Positions 53,028 through 61,195 of a stretch of DNA of 64,000 nt are shown in pieces. The notes under the pieces are model-generated. The model was not told the DNA's origin. It saw only the letters and a list, made by a program, of their open reading frames with translations, and did not search any database. Source of the stretch: Acidobacteriota bacterium (lineage in GTDB: Bacteria; Acidobacteriota; Thermoanaerobaculia; Multivoradales; Multivoraceae); NCBI GenBank assembly GCA_003388555.1, contig QQVD01000042.1, positions 143,327-207,326 of the forward strand, given 5' to 3'. A program made the position numbers and the translations under genes. Each line of letters begins with the position of its first letter. The stretch's first letter is position 1.

Positions 53028-54190
53028 GGCGAGGTGGCCCTCAACGCGGCCGGACCCACTGGCGGGCCGGCCTGGCCGGGCACGACGACCCGCAGTCGGG
53101 TGCCGCGGCGCTCGCCGTCGCCGATCTCGAGCAGGCCGCCGGTCGCCTCGACGCGCTCGCGCATGCCGGACAGACCGGAGCCGGTCGCGCCGCGCGCGCC
53201 GCGTCCGTCGTCTTCGACCGTCAGCTCGACCGATCCCTTGTGCTGGCGCAGCCGGATCGAGCAGGTGGTGGCTCGAGAGTGCCGCACCACGTTGGTCACG
53301 GCCTCGCGCAGAGCCAGGGCGAGCACGCTCTCGGCGTCGGCGTGCAGATCGTAGGGCGAGGTCTCGAGGTCGACGCCGATGCCGGCGGTCTCGAGTGCCA
53401 TGCGCGCCTTCGCCAGCTCGATGCCGATCTTCAGCGAGCGGAAGCCGAGCACCGCCCGCCGAACCTCCGAGAGGGCCTCGCGGGAGATCCGCTCGACCTC
53501 GCGCACCTCGTGCAGAGCGCGATCGTGCCGATCAGGCGCCGTATTCGCCCCACGCTCGCCGCCACCACCGGCTCCCTCCATCAGGCGGGCGGCGAGCTGG
53601 CTCTTCAGCGTGATCACCGAGAGGGTGTGCCCGAGCAGGTCGTGCAGGTCGCGGGCGATGCGGTCGCGCTCGTCGGCCTTGGCCAGCCTCTCGATCTCCT
53701 CCTGGGCGAGGCGGAGCCGTGCGTTGCGACGGTTCACCTGGGCGTAGTGGATGTTGATGCCGCCGATGATCGTCGTGAAGACCGCGGCCGGGATCCAGGT
53801 GCCGGGATGCAGGTCGAAGAGGACCGTGCAGGTGACGACGGCGATCAGGATCCCGCCGACCCCGACGAGGCCGACGCGCGGAGGCCCGAGCTCGCCCAGG
53901 AAGCCGGCGGCGTAGATGAAGAAGACGCCGCCACCGGTGTTGAAAGTGACCGCCCAGGCCCCGAGCAGCACGATAGCCACGATGATCGGAACCAGCCGCC
54001 GGCCGCGCACCCAGAAGCCGCGGAAGAAGAGGGCGAGGAAGACGACCGTCGCGACGATCTGGCGCACCCAGTCGGCGAGGTCGTAGGGAGCGCCGAGGAA
54101 CGGATCGAAGTAGAAGAACCCGAGATAGATGAGATAGGCGAGCGGTGTCCAGCCGATCTCCGGATTGTCGGGCAGCAGTCGCAGTCTCAT
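53024..54190 (-). CDS. DesK-like sensor histidine kinase
   Basis: A 388-aa membrane kinase. The N-terminal 150 residues contain about five membrane helices with very little extracytoplasmic loop, as in the membrane-state sensor DesK. The HisKA_3 dimerisation motif is RDLHDLLGHTLS with His 183, and HATPase motifs follow: REAVTNVVRHSRA, VEDDGRGA and TGSGLSGMRERVEATGG. It phosphorylates the DesR-like regulator encoded next. The genes for an ABC-2 exporter, which such systems often regulate, are transcribed in the same direction 83 bases upstream. Confidence 0.92.
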   Translation of the reverse strand: MRLRLLPDNPEIGWTPLAYLIYLGFFYFDPFLGAPYDLADWVRQIVATVVFLALFFRGFWVRGRRLVPIIVAIVLLGAWAVTFNTGGGVFFIYAAGFLGELGPPRVGLVGVGGILIAVVTCTVLFDLHPGTWIPAAVFTTIIGGINIHYAQVNRRNARLRLAQEEIERLAKADERDRIARDLHDLLGHTLSVITLKSQLAARLMEGAGGGGERGANTAPDRHDRALHEVREVERISREALSEVRRAVLGFRSLKIGIELAKARMALETAGIGVDLETSPYDLHADAESVLALALREAVTNVVRHSRATTCSIRLRQHKGSVELTVEDDGRGARGATGSGLSGMRERVEATGGLLEIGDGERRGTRLRVVVPGQAGPPVGPAALRATSP

Positions 54191-54273
54191 CGTCGGTTCC
54201 TCGGCCTCAGTATGACGCGGCGGTCCCTCCGCACCCCGCCGGGTGGGTGACGGACCCTTGGTCGGCAGGCCTG

Positions 54274-55128
54274 CTAGCCGTAGGTGCGATCCTCGTCACG
54301 TCGCCAGGCCCAGGCAGCTCCGAGCAGGCAGAGCACCACGAAGACGCAGAGGGCGGCGACGTGCAAGAGCGCCGGGCGGGAGTCGTCGGCGCCGATGGTG
54401 CCGAGCGCCAGCTGGCTGTAGTGGTAGGCAGGAAGATAGGGCGCCAGGCGCTGGAAGAACTCGGGCAGCGCCGGCAGCGGGATCCACATGCCGGAGGCGA
54501 AGGCCATCGGCAGGTAGATCAGGTTGACCACCGCCGGAGCCGAGTTGGGACCGAGGAAGATGCCGAGCAGCAGGCCGAAGGCGCAGAAGGGCAACGCCCC
54601 GATCAGCAGCATGCCTGCGAGGCCGGCCAGCGTCGCCGGCTCGAACGGCACGTCGCCGAAGGCGAGCCCGAGCCCAGTGAGCAGGGCCACGATGACGATC
54701 GACATCAGCAGTGCCATGACCATCTTGGCCGCGAAGTAGACGCCGACGGGCATCGGGCTGGCCCGCTTGAGCAGCATCCAGCCCTGGCCGCGCTCGATCG
54801 CCACGCCGACGCCGAAGCCGAAGAGCGCTGCGCCCAAGACTCCGAAGGCTCCGTAGGTGGCAAGCAGGTAGGTGGACATGCTGACCGACCCTGCCTGCTG
54901 TCCGGCGCCGAAACTGAGTCCGAAGAGGATGTAGAACATCGCCGGGAAGAGAATGGTGGGGATCGCGTACGCCGGCATGCGCACCACCTTGAGGAACTCG
55001 GCGCGACTCTCGAGCAACCAGCAGCGCAGCAGACGACGGCCGCGCCTGTCGGTGGCGCCGTCGCCGCCTCGTCGTGTCGTCTCGTCGATCTCAGGGGTCG
55101 CGAGAACTGCTTCCTGCCGACTCATCAC
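54274..55128 (-). CDS. ABC-2 type transporter permease
   Basis: A 284-aa protein with six membrane helices after a hydrophilic N-terminus of about 55 residues: AIPTILFPAMFYILFGLSF, LATYGAFGVLGAALFGFGV, MALLMSIVIVALLTGLGLA, LAGMLLIGALPFCAFGLLL, VVNLIYLPMAFASGMW and a last helix before the basic C-terminus. It forms an exporter with the ATPase encoded immediately upstream (four-base ATGA-type overlap, 55125-55128). Lipid, antibiotic or peptide export is typical; cargo unknown. Confidence 0.9.
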   Translation of the reverse strand: MMSRQEAVLATPEIDETTRRGGDGATDRRGRRLLRCWLLESRAEFLKVVRMPAYAIPTILFPAMFYILFGLSFGAGQQAGSVSMSTYLLATYGAFGVLGAALFGFGVGVAIERGQGWMLLKRASPMPVGVYFAAKMVMALLMSIVIVALLTGLGLAFGDVPFEPATLAGLAGMLLIGALPFCAFGLLLGIFLGPNSAPAVVNLIYLPMAFASGMWIPLPALPEFFQRLAPYLPAYHYSQLALGTIGADDSRPALLHVAALCVFVVLCLLGAAWAWRRDEDRTYG

Positions 55129-56045
55129 GCTGCATCCTCTCTGCGCTGCGACCCGGTGAGGTCGAGGAAGGCGTCCTCGATCCCGGCGCCGGTGATCTCG
55201 AGCTGGCTCAGCCCGGGATCCCGCGCCAGCAGCTCGCGCACGACGGGCTCCGCCTCGGCGGCGAGGATCTCGAGCACCGCCTTGTCGTGGTAGGCCTGAC
55301 GGACGCCGGCGATCGCCAGGGCCTCGTCGACGCGAACGCGGGTGACGCAGCGGATGCGCCTCGACGCCGCGGCCGACTTGATCTGGTGGGGAGTGCCGTC
55401 GGCGCAGATCGAGCCCTCGTGCAGCACGACGATGCGGTCGGAGAGCGCGTCGGCCTCCTCGAGGTAGTGGGTGGTGAGCACGATGGTCTTGCCCTGCTCG
55501 ACCAGGCGCCGGATCTGGGCCCAGAAGTTGCGCCGCGTCTCGACGTCGAGGCCCACCGTCGGCTCGTCGAGGAAGAGCAGGTCCGGATCGCCGCTGAGGG
55601 CCAGGGCGAAGCAGACGCGCTGCTGCTGGCCGCCCGAGAGCTTGCCGTAGAGACGCCGCTCGAGGCCGCTCAGGCCGGCGAGCTCGACGACCTCGCCCCG
55701 GTCGAGCGGCGCCGGGTAGTAGCTGCGCCAGAGGTCGATCAACTCGACCACGCGCAGGGTCGCCGGCAGGCTCGAGATCTGCATCATCGAACCGGTGCGC
55801 GTCCGCACGCGGGGTCGGGTCGGGTCGTCGCCGTAGAGGCGCACGGTGCCGGAAGACGGACGGATGAGTCCGAGCAGCAGCTTGACCGTGGTGGTCTTGC
55901 CGGCACCGTTGGCGCCGAGGATGGCGGTGGTCTGGCCGTGACGCAGCTGCAGGTCGACCGCGTCGAGGGCGACGACGTCGCCGTATCGCTTGCTGGCCGA
56001 CTCGAGCTCGGCCGCGAAGCCTCGTTCGTTCGGGATCCTCCGCAT
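55125..56045 (-). CDS. ABC transporter ATP-binding protein
   Basis: A 306-aa ATPase of the drug-exporter (CcmA/DrrA-like) group. Walker A is GANGAGKTT, the signature LSGGQQQR, Walker B LLFLDEPTVGLD, and the switch histidine is in LTTHYLEEAD. The C-terminal 80 residues form the extra domain of this group. It drives the ABC-2 permease encoded just downstream and probably belongs to the regulon of the DesKR-like pair next to it. GGAGAGACGCC lies near the ATG. Confidence 0.93.
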   Translation of the reverse strand: MRRIPNERGFAAELESASKRYGDVVALDAVDLQLRHGQTTAILGANGAGKTTTVKLLLGLIRPSSGTVRLYGDDPTRPRVRTRTGSMMQISSLPATLRVVELIDLWRSYYPAPLDRGEVVELAGLSGLERRLYGKLSGGQQQRVCFALALSGDPDLLFLDEPTVGLDVETRRNFWAQIRRLVEQGKTIVLTTHYLEEADALSDRIVVLHEGSICADGTPHQIKSAAASRRIRCVTRVRVDEALAIAGVRQAYHDKAVLEILAAEAEPVVRELLARDPGLSQLEITGAGIEDAFLDLTGSQRREDAA

Positions 56046-56238
56046 GGCGTCTCTCCTTCGGGGAAGTGGTCTGGTCGAGGGGATCGGTCGGCGCCTGGCG
56101 CCTTCGAAGCCCCTAGAGCGTGCCCCGCGAAGGAGGGACGGGGTAAGTCGCAGCCGTCACCAGTTCGGGTGACGAATGTCATGCGCTCGCCGGCCGCGGA
56201 TGGATCGCCGCCGACGCCTGCGCCGGCAGGTCGAGGGC

Positions 56239-57279
56239 TCAGCCGCCTCGGATCGACACGACGTTGTCCGGTGCATCGGCCGCGGACTCCGCCTCGTCCT
56301 CGCCGTCGGTGTCGCGCTCGCGCCGGGCCTCGCGACGCGGCTCACCGCCGTCGGCGGAATTGAGTACCCGCCCCTTCCGCGATCGGCCGCGTCGGTGCTC
56401 GGCGTACTTGCGATCGAGCAGCTCCCACACCGCGTCGATCTGCTCGAGCCGTTGGTCGAGCGCTTCGCTCCAGTGCATGCCCCGGGCGGGGTCGAGCGAC
56501 AGGCCGGAGAGCCTGAAGGCGAGCCCGTCGAGCCGGAAGGAGCGTTCGGCGGTGGTCAGCTTTGCGGTCACCAGCTCGGCGCCGTCCTCGACGTAGGCCA
56601 CCACGTCTCCGACGATCTTCCCCGCCATGGTGATGCGGCGCTCGCGGCCCTGCAGCTTGGCGTAGCCGTCGACCGGCTCGAGCATGACCTCGCGGTCGCT
56701 GATCAGATCGGCGAGGAACCTGGCGCCCCAGATCGACTGCCCCGGTCCGAGCGCCTCGAGCACGTCGCTTTCTGCTTCGCCGTCGCCGAGGTCGTCCCAC
56801 GGCGTCTTGAAGTCCGCCGCGACGCCGATCTTGCGCAGCAGCAGGAGGCACTTGCCGATGACGCTGTTGGCGGTGGTGCCGAGCTGCAGCACTCCGTCGG
56901 AGATGACTCCCTCGACGATCTTCGAGCTCGGCCGCGCATCGCGCAGCAGCTCCTCCTCGGCGAGGTGCTTGAGCTCCTTGCGCCGACGCGCCGAGATCCG
57001 CTGGGTGCCGGTCTGCTCCTCCTCGTCCCGCAGCAGGCCGGCGAGGCGCTCGCGCACCGCGGTGGCGTCGGGCTGCAGCCTGTCGATACGGATGCGGAAG
57101 GCCCACCTGGCGCTCGCGACCTGGTAGTCGGCGGTGGGCTCGAAGGGCAGGAAGCCGATCGACTCGCGCACTTCCGAGCCCGGCACGATCTCCCGGAACT
57201 CGGCCTGGCCGAAGTCGAGCGTCGGCGGCAGCGCGACGTTGAAGCGGGTGAGGCTGGCGGATCCTCGCAGGATGGGCAT
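56239..57279 (-). CDS. RdgC-like recombination-associated protein (tentative)
   Basis: A 346-aa soluble protein without signal. The central part (RISARRRKELKHLAEEELLRDARPSSKIVEGVI, GVLQLGTTANSVIGKCLLLLRKIGV) resembles the conserved core of RdgC, a ring-shaped DNA-binding protein that limits RecA, in layout and length. The N-terminal SLTRFNVALPPTLDF is different. The C-terminal 60 residues are charged and probably disordered. GGAG lies 7 nt before the ATG, and a TACAGT -10-like hexamer (minus strand, 57349-57354) is upstream. A family of unknown function is the alternative. Confidence 0.5.
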   Translation of the reverse strand: MPILRGSASLTRFNVALPPTLDFGQAEFREIVPGSEVRESIGFLPFEPTADYQVASARWAFRIRIDRLQPDATAVRERLAGLLRDEEEQTGTQRISARRRKELKHLAEEELLRDARPSSKIVEGVISDGVLQLGTTANSVIGKCLLLLRKIGVAADFKTPWDDLGDGEAESDVLEALGPGQSIWGARFLADLISDREVMLEPVDGYAKLQGRERRITMAGKIVGDVVAYVEDGAELVTAKLTTAERSFRLDGLAFRLSGLSLDPARGMHWSEALDQRLEQIDAVWELLDRKYAEHRRGRSRKGRVLNSADGGEPRREARRERDTDGEDEAESAADAPDNVVSIRGG

Positions 57280-57531
57280 CGATCGGCTCCGTTGCGGTGG
57301 CTCGAGGGGTCAGCCGGATCCCAGGTGGACCGCGACTGAGAGCGCCGCACTGTAGCAGCGCGGTCGCGCGCCGGGCCACGGGCTGGCGACACGGTGCAGA
57401 GGATCGAGCAGCCTTGCGCCGCGCGACGACGGCACCGCGTCGTCGTGACTGCGGACGCCACGCCCTCCGCGACCGAACGGCGGTTCACTCAGTCGGCGGG
57501 AGCTTCGGCACAGGGCTCTCCGGGCGACTGG

Positions 57532-57942
57532 TCAGGCGCGCAGGACTCGCCAGTCCGGGGAGCGGGCGATCGCGTAGACGCCTACCGTCAGGTCGTAGGC
57601 GACGCAGGCCTCGAGATACCACCCCGGCACGTCGGCGCCGTGCATCGAGAAGTGGCCGAGGTCCCACAGCCCGTGCGTCACGAAGGCGAGCGCCACCACC
57701 ACCGGCTGCAGCCACCAGGCGACCGCCGCCAGCAGCGCCACGGCGCCCGCCGCGACCCCCTCGTGCAGCAGCACCCGGTCGACGCCGACCTGGTGCCAGT
57801 GCATCGCCGGGTAGACCGCTCCGACCACCACCGCGAGCAGGCAGTAGAGACGCAGCTCCGAGGCCAGGCGGTAGCGCTTGAACAGGAAGACCGTGAGCAG
57901 GCCGGCGACGATGCCGACCGTGGCGGTGACGACGACCGGCAT
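57532..57942 (-). CDS. Small four-helix membrane protein, unknown
   Basis: A 136-aa hydrophobic protein with about four membrane helices (residues about 3-19, 31-49, 62-82, 83-98), and a C-terminal part with HGLWDLGHFSMHGADVPGWYLEACVAYDLTVGVYA. Histidines and tryptophans in the loops (MHWHQVG, THGLWDLGHFSMH) could bind a metal or cofactor, but this is only suggestive. It lies 27 bases downstream of the release-factor homologue. I do not recognise the family. Confidence 0.6.
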   Translation of the reverse strand: MPVVVTATVGIVAGLLTVFLFKRYRLASELRLYCLLAVVVGAVYPAMHWHQVGVDRVLLHEGVAAGAVALLAAVAWWLQPVVVALAFVTHGLWDLGHFSMHGADVPGWYLEACVAYDLTVGVYAIARSPDWRVLRA

Positions 57943-57969
57943 CGTGCTGAGCTGAGTGTCCGGGCGCGC

Positions 57970-58395
57970 TCAGTCGTCGAGGCGGGGAGTGGAGCGGAGC
58001 TTCTTGATCTCGGCGTGGCGGTGCTTCTCGGTGAGACGGCGCTCGCGGGCCTTGCGGCTCTCGCCCCGGCGCCGCTTGCGCGGCTTGCGGCGCTCCGCGG
58101 CCCTTCGGATCAGGGCCACCAAGCGCTCGCGCGCATCGCGGCGGTTGCGCTCCAGGGTCCGAAAGCGTCGCGCCCTGATCATCAGGCGTCCCTGTTTGTC
58201 GATCCGTCCGGGAGCGAGGCGACGCAGGCGCTCCTTCACCTCGTCGTCGAGCGAGGTCGAACCTTCGAGATCGAAGCGCAGTTGCACGGTGGTGGCGTTC
58301 TTGTTGACGTTCTGGCCACCGGGCCCTCGCGACAGCACGAACCGCTCGGTGATCTCGTTCTCGCCGATCTGGATCTCTTCGTTGACGGGGATCAT
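57970..58395 (-). CDS. arfB: Peptidyl-tRNA hydrolase ArfB (YaeJ), ribosome rescue
   Basis: A 141-aa protein that hydrolyses peptidyl-tRNA on stalled ribosomes. It has the catalytic GGQ (Gly 26, Gly 27, Gln 28, in SRGPGGQNVNK) and a long basic C-terminal tail rich in Lys/Arg (from about residue 100), which enters the empty mRNA channel. There is no stop-codon recognition domain, as expected for ArfB. A strong GGAGAGG box precedes the ATG. The length is normal for the family. Confidence 0.93.
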   Translation of the reverse strand: MIPVNEEIQIGENEITERFVLSRGPGGQNVNKNATTVQLRFDLEGSTSLDDEVKERLRRLAPGRIDKQGRLMIRARRFRTLERNRRDARERLVALIRRAAERRKPRKRRRGESRKARERRLTEKHRHAEIKKLRSTPRLDD

Positions 58396-58419
58396 GACCC
58401 TCTCCTTGCCTCCCCTTGT

Positions 58420-59349
58420 CTAAGCCGGCGCCGCCGCCGGCTCGTCGACCACACGCTCGCCCGCGTCGGCGGTGAGCTGCCTGAAGAGCGTGCGGAGACG
58501 CTCGAGCACCGGGCGCTCGCCGTTGCCGATGGAGCGACCGTCGACGCTGCCCACGGCGACCAGCTCGCCCATGGTGCCGGTGCAGAAGGCCTCGTCGGCC
58601 CTGTAGAGCTCGGCCTGCGAGTAGTCGCAGACCCGGTGCGGGATGCCGTGCTCGGCGCACAGCTCGAGCACCGTGGCGCGGGTGATGCCTTCGGGGCAGG
58701 CGACGCAGTGGCTGGTGATCACCTTGCCCGCCGCGACGCAGAAGACGTGGGTGGCGTTGGTCTCGGCGACGAAGCCCCGGTCGTCGAGCATCAGCGCGTC
58801 GTCGGCGCCGGCGGTGTTCGCCTCGATCTTGGCCAGGATCGACTGGATCAGGTTGTTGTGGTGGATCTTGGGATCCATCATGTCGGGCCGGAAGCGGCGG
58901 ATCGATGCGGTGACCAGCGAGATCGGCGGGGCGCCCTCGCCGCCGTAGACCGGAGGCTTGTGCTCGGCCAGCACGATGAGCGTCGGCCCGCTCTGGTTGA
59001 GGCGCGGGTCCATGCCGGAGGTGATCTTCACCCCGCGGGTGAGGGTGAGGCGGACGTGCACGCCGTCGTACATCCGGTTCGCGACCAGGGTGCGGCGGAT
59101 CTGCTCGCGCAGCTCGTCGGCCGACGGGATCTCCTGGAAGGCGAGCGCCAGGGCGCTGTGGCGCAGGCGCTCGAGATGCTCGGCGAGCTTGAAGATGCGG
59201 CCGCGGTAGAGACGCAGCCCCTCCCACACGGCGTCTCCGCCCTGCACCACCGAGTCGAAGGGCGAGACTCCGGCCCGGTCGCGGTGCACGAGCTCACCGT
59301 CGATGTTGACCAGCAGGTCGCGGTTGCGGGGATCGAACTTCTGCAGCAT
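58420..59349 (-). CDS. Class IV PLP-dependent aminotransferase
   Basis: A 309-aa branched-chain or D-amino-acid transaminase-type enzyme. The fold class IV pattern is clear: VSPFDSVVQGGDAVWEGLRLYRGRIFKLAEHLERL, the PLP-lysine in MDPKIHHNNL, LMLDDRGFVAETNATHVFCV and the CPEGITRATVLELC motif. It transfers an amino group between amino and 2-oxo acids. The exact substrate (branched-chain, D-Ala or aromatic amino acid) cannot be told. A TACACT -10-like hexamer on the minus strand (59420-59425) lies upstream. RidA, encoded divergently, quenches reactive enamine by-products of PLP enzymes, a sensible pairing. Confidence 0.88.
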   Translation of the reverse strand: MLQKFDPRNRDLLVNIDGELVHRDRAGVSPFDSVVQGGDAVWEGLRLYRGRIFKLAEHLERLRHSALALAFQEIPSADELREQIRRTLVANRMYDGVHVRLTLTRGVKITSGMDPRLNQSGPTLIVLAEHKPPVYGGEGAPPISLVTASIRRFRPDMMDPKIHHNNLIQSILAKIEANTAGADDALMLDDRGFVAETNATHVFCVAAGKVITSHCVACPEGITRATVLELCAEHGIPHRVCDYSQAELYRADEAFCTGTMGELVAVGSVDGRSIGNGERPVLERLRTLFRQLTADAGERVVDEPAAAPA

Positions 59350-59530
59350 GGGGAGATCGTCGCGGTCGGGGAGAGCGGCCGAGACGCCCGAGGACTCAAC
59401 GGGCGACGCGGGACCTCGCAGTGTATTGCAGCGCTGCCGGGGAGGCGACGGAATGCGGCACAATCGGCCGGAGGTCGCGTCACCGCGCGAGCCGAAGCGG
59501 CGGCGCCGCCGGACGAGGAGGATACGAGCC

Positions 59531-59917
59531 ATGGGCACACGACGCAGGCACGGCAGCGGAGTCGAGTGGGAGGAGCGTTTCGGCTATTCGCGGGCGGTGC
59601 GGGTCGGCGATCGCATCCTCGTCGCGGGCACCACCGCGACCGGCCCCGACGGCGTCGTCGGCCTGGGCGATCCCGAGCGTCAGACGCGCTTCGTGCTCGA
59701 GCGCATCCGCACCGCCATCGAAGCGCTCGACGGCAGGCTCGAGGACGTCGTGCGCACCCGCATCTTCGTCGCCCACCTCGCCGACTGGGAGACCATCGCG
59801 GCCGTGCACGGCGAGTACTTCGCGGCGATCCGGCCGGTCAACACCCTGGTCCAGGCGAACCTGGTGGGAGCCGACTACCTGGTCGAGATCGAGGCGGAGG
59901 CTGTGGTTGGGGAGTGA
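59531..59917 (+). CDS. RidA family reactive-intermediate deaminase
   Basis: A 128-aa trimeric-type protein: ATG 59531 with GAGGAGG 9 nt before it. RidA features are the VRVGDRILVAGTTA motif, RTRIFVAHLADWETIAAVHGEYF, and RPVNTLVQANLVGADYLVEIEAEA, in which Arg in the R-P-x-x-T region would hold the carboxylate of 2-aminoacrylate-type substrates. The sequence is closer to the Rid2/Rid7-like relatives than to archetypal RidA, so deaminase activity is not certain. It is divergent from the aminotransferase gene. Confidence 0.85.
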   Translation: MGTRRRHGSGVEWEERFGYSRAVRVGDRILVAGTTATGPDGVVGLGDPERQTRFVLERIRTAIEALDGRLEDVVRTRIFVAHLADWETIAAVHGEYFAAIRPVNTLVQANLVGADYLVEIEAEAVVGE

Positions 59918-59932
59918 GGAAGGGATGGCGGA

Positions 59933-60180
59933 AGGGATTAGGGGTTAGGGGCTAGGGATTAGGGGTTGGGGGTTGGGGAACTGGGGAATCGAGAACTGTG
60001 GAAGAGGCAGAGGCGGACCGCAGGCAGAAGCAGAGCTTCTGCTATCCCTGACCCCTGACCCCTGACCCCTGACCCCTGACCCCTGACCCCCGACCCCTGA
60101 CCCCTGACCCCCGACCCCTGACCCCTGACCCCTGACCCCTGACCCCCGACCCCTGACCCCTACACCCCTACACCCCCGAC
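59933..60180. repeat. Heptanucleotide (CCCCTGA)n tract with opposing G-rich arm
   Basis: At 60047-60180 the plus strand is an almost pure run of CCCCTGA/CCCCCGA heptamers (about 18 units). At 59938-59990 the opposite composition occurs (GGGGTTA, GGGGCTA and similar), so the two arms are loosely inverted relative to each other. Between them is a hairpin, GCAGAAGC-AGA-GCTTCTGC (60024-60042). The G-rich strand could form G-quadruplexes. The tract fills the gap between ridA and the luciferase-like gene and ends just before its ATG. Confidence 0.9.
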
Positions 60181-60185
60181 CCCCG

Positions 60186-61184
60186 ATGCCACCGCCGACG
60201 ACCTTCAGCCTGCGGCTGAACAACGACCTGACGGTTGGAAGCGCCGTCGCGCTGGCGCGGGCGGCCGAGGCCGCGGGCTTCGACCAGATCTGGATCAGCA
60301 ACGACCTCTTCCTGCGCTCATCACCGGTGCTGCTGTCGGCGATGGCCGGCGCCACCTCACGGATCGCCATCGGCAGCGGCATCCTCAACCCCTACACCGT
60401 GCACCCCGCCGAGCTGGCGATGCTCGCGGCGACGCTCGACGAGCTGTCGGAGGGGCGCTTCCGTCTCGGTCTGGCCGCCGGCGCGGCCGAGTTCCTCGGC
60501 TGGGTCGGCGTCGAGCAGCGGCGTCCGCTGCAGACGGTGCGCGAGACGATCGTGTCGGTGCGGGCGCTGTTGCGCGGCGAACGCCCGCCGCCCGGCGAGG
60601 TCTTCTCGTGGAGCGAGGAGGCGTTCCTGCGCTTCCCGTCTCGGCCGCTGCCGATCTACCTCGGAGCCAGCGGACCGCGCATGCAGGAGCTGATCGGCGA
60701 GCTCGCCGACGGCGCCCTGCCGCTGCTCTTCCCGCCGGAGCGCTACGCCGAGGTGCGCGCGCGCGTGGCGGTGGGGGAGGAGCGGCGCGATCCAGACCTC
60801 GAACCGGTCGATTTCGCGGCCTGCTTCTGGGTCTCGGTCGACGCCGATCCGGAGCGAGCTCGCGCGCCGCTGGCTGAGAAGGTCGCCTACTACGGGCCCG
60901 CCATGGGCCCCCACCTGCTGCGTCACCTCGGGGTCGAGGACGCCGAGCTCGACCCGATCCGCGAGGCCCTCGCCGCCGGCGAGCCGTTGTCCGAGGTCGG
61001 GCAGCGGGTCGACGAGCGCATGCTGCGGGTCGGCGTCGCCGGTTCGCCCGACGAGGTCGTCGAGCGGCTGCGGCCGATCCGCGACGCCGGCGCCGAGCAT
61101 CTCAGCTTCGGTCCGCCGCTGGGGCCGGATCCCGAGGTGGCGGTGCGCCTGCTCGGTCGCGACGTGCTTCCGGCCCTGCGCTGA
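60186..61184 (+). CDS. LLM-class (F420/FMN-dependent) oxidoreductase
   Basis: A 332-aa TIM-barrel protein of the luciferase-like group, closest in layout to F420-dependent methylene-H4MPT reductase and relatives: SAVALARAAEAAGFDQIWISNDLFL, TSRIAIGSGILNPYTVHPAELAM, ATLDELSEGRFRLGLAAGA, LPIYLGASGPRMQELIGELADG and GVAGSPDEVVERLRPIRDAGAEHLSF. It probably oxidises or reduces a small substrate with F420 or FMN; no F420-synthesis gene is nearby. The start lies directly after the heptamer tract and has no normal ribosome-binding site. Confidence 0.88.
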   Translation: MPPPTTFSLRLNNDLTVGSAVALARAAEAAGFDQIWISNDLFLRSSPVLLSAMAGATSRIAIGSGILNPYTVHPAELAMLAATLDELSEGRFRLGLAAGAAEFLGWVGVEQRRPLQTVRETIVSVRALLRGERPPPGEVFSWSEEAFLRFPSRPLPIYLGASGPRMQELIGELADGALPLLFPPERYAEVRARVAVGEERRDPDLEPVDFAACFWVSVDADPERARAPLAEKVAYYGPAMGPHLLRHLGVEDAELDPIREALAAGEPLSEVGQRVDERMLRVGVAGSPDEVVERLRPIRDAGAEHLSFGPPLGPDPEVAVRLLGRDVLPALR

Positions 61185-61195
61185 TCGGCGCCCTG

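Noticed and set aside
60047..60180. Telomere or linear replicon end
   Set aside because: The repeat is internal, flanked by ordinary genes on both sides, with no sign of a terminal structure.
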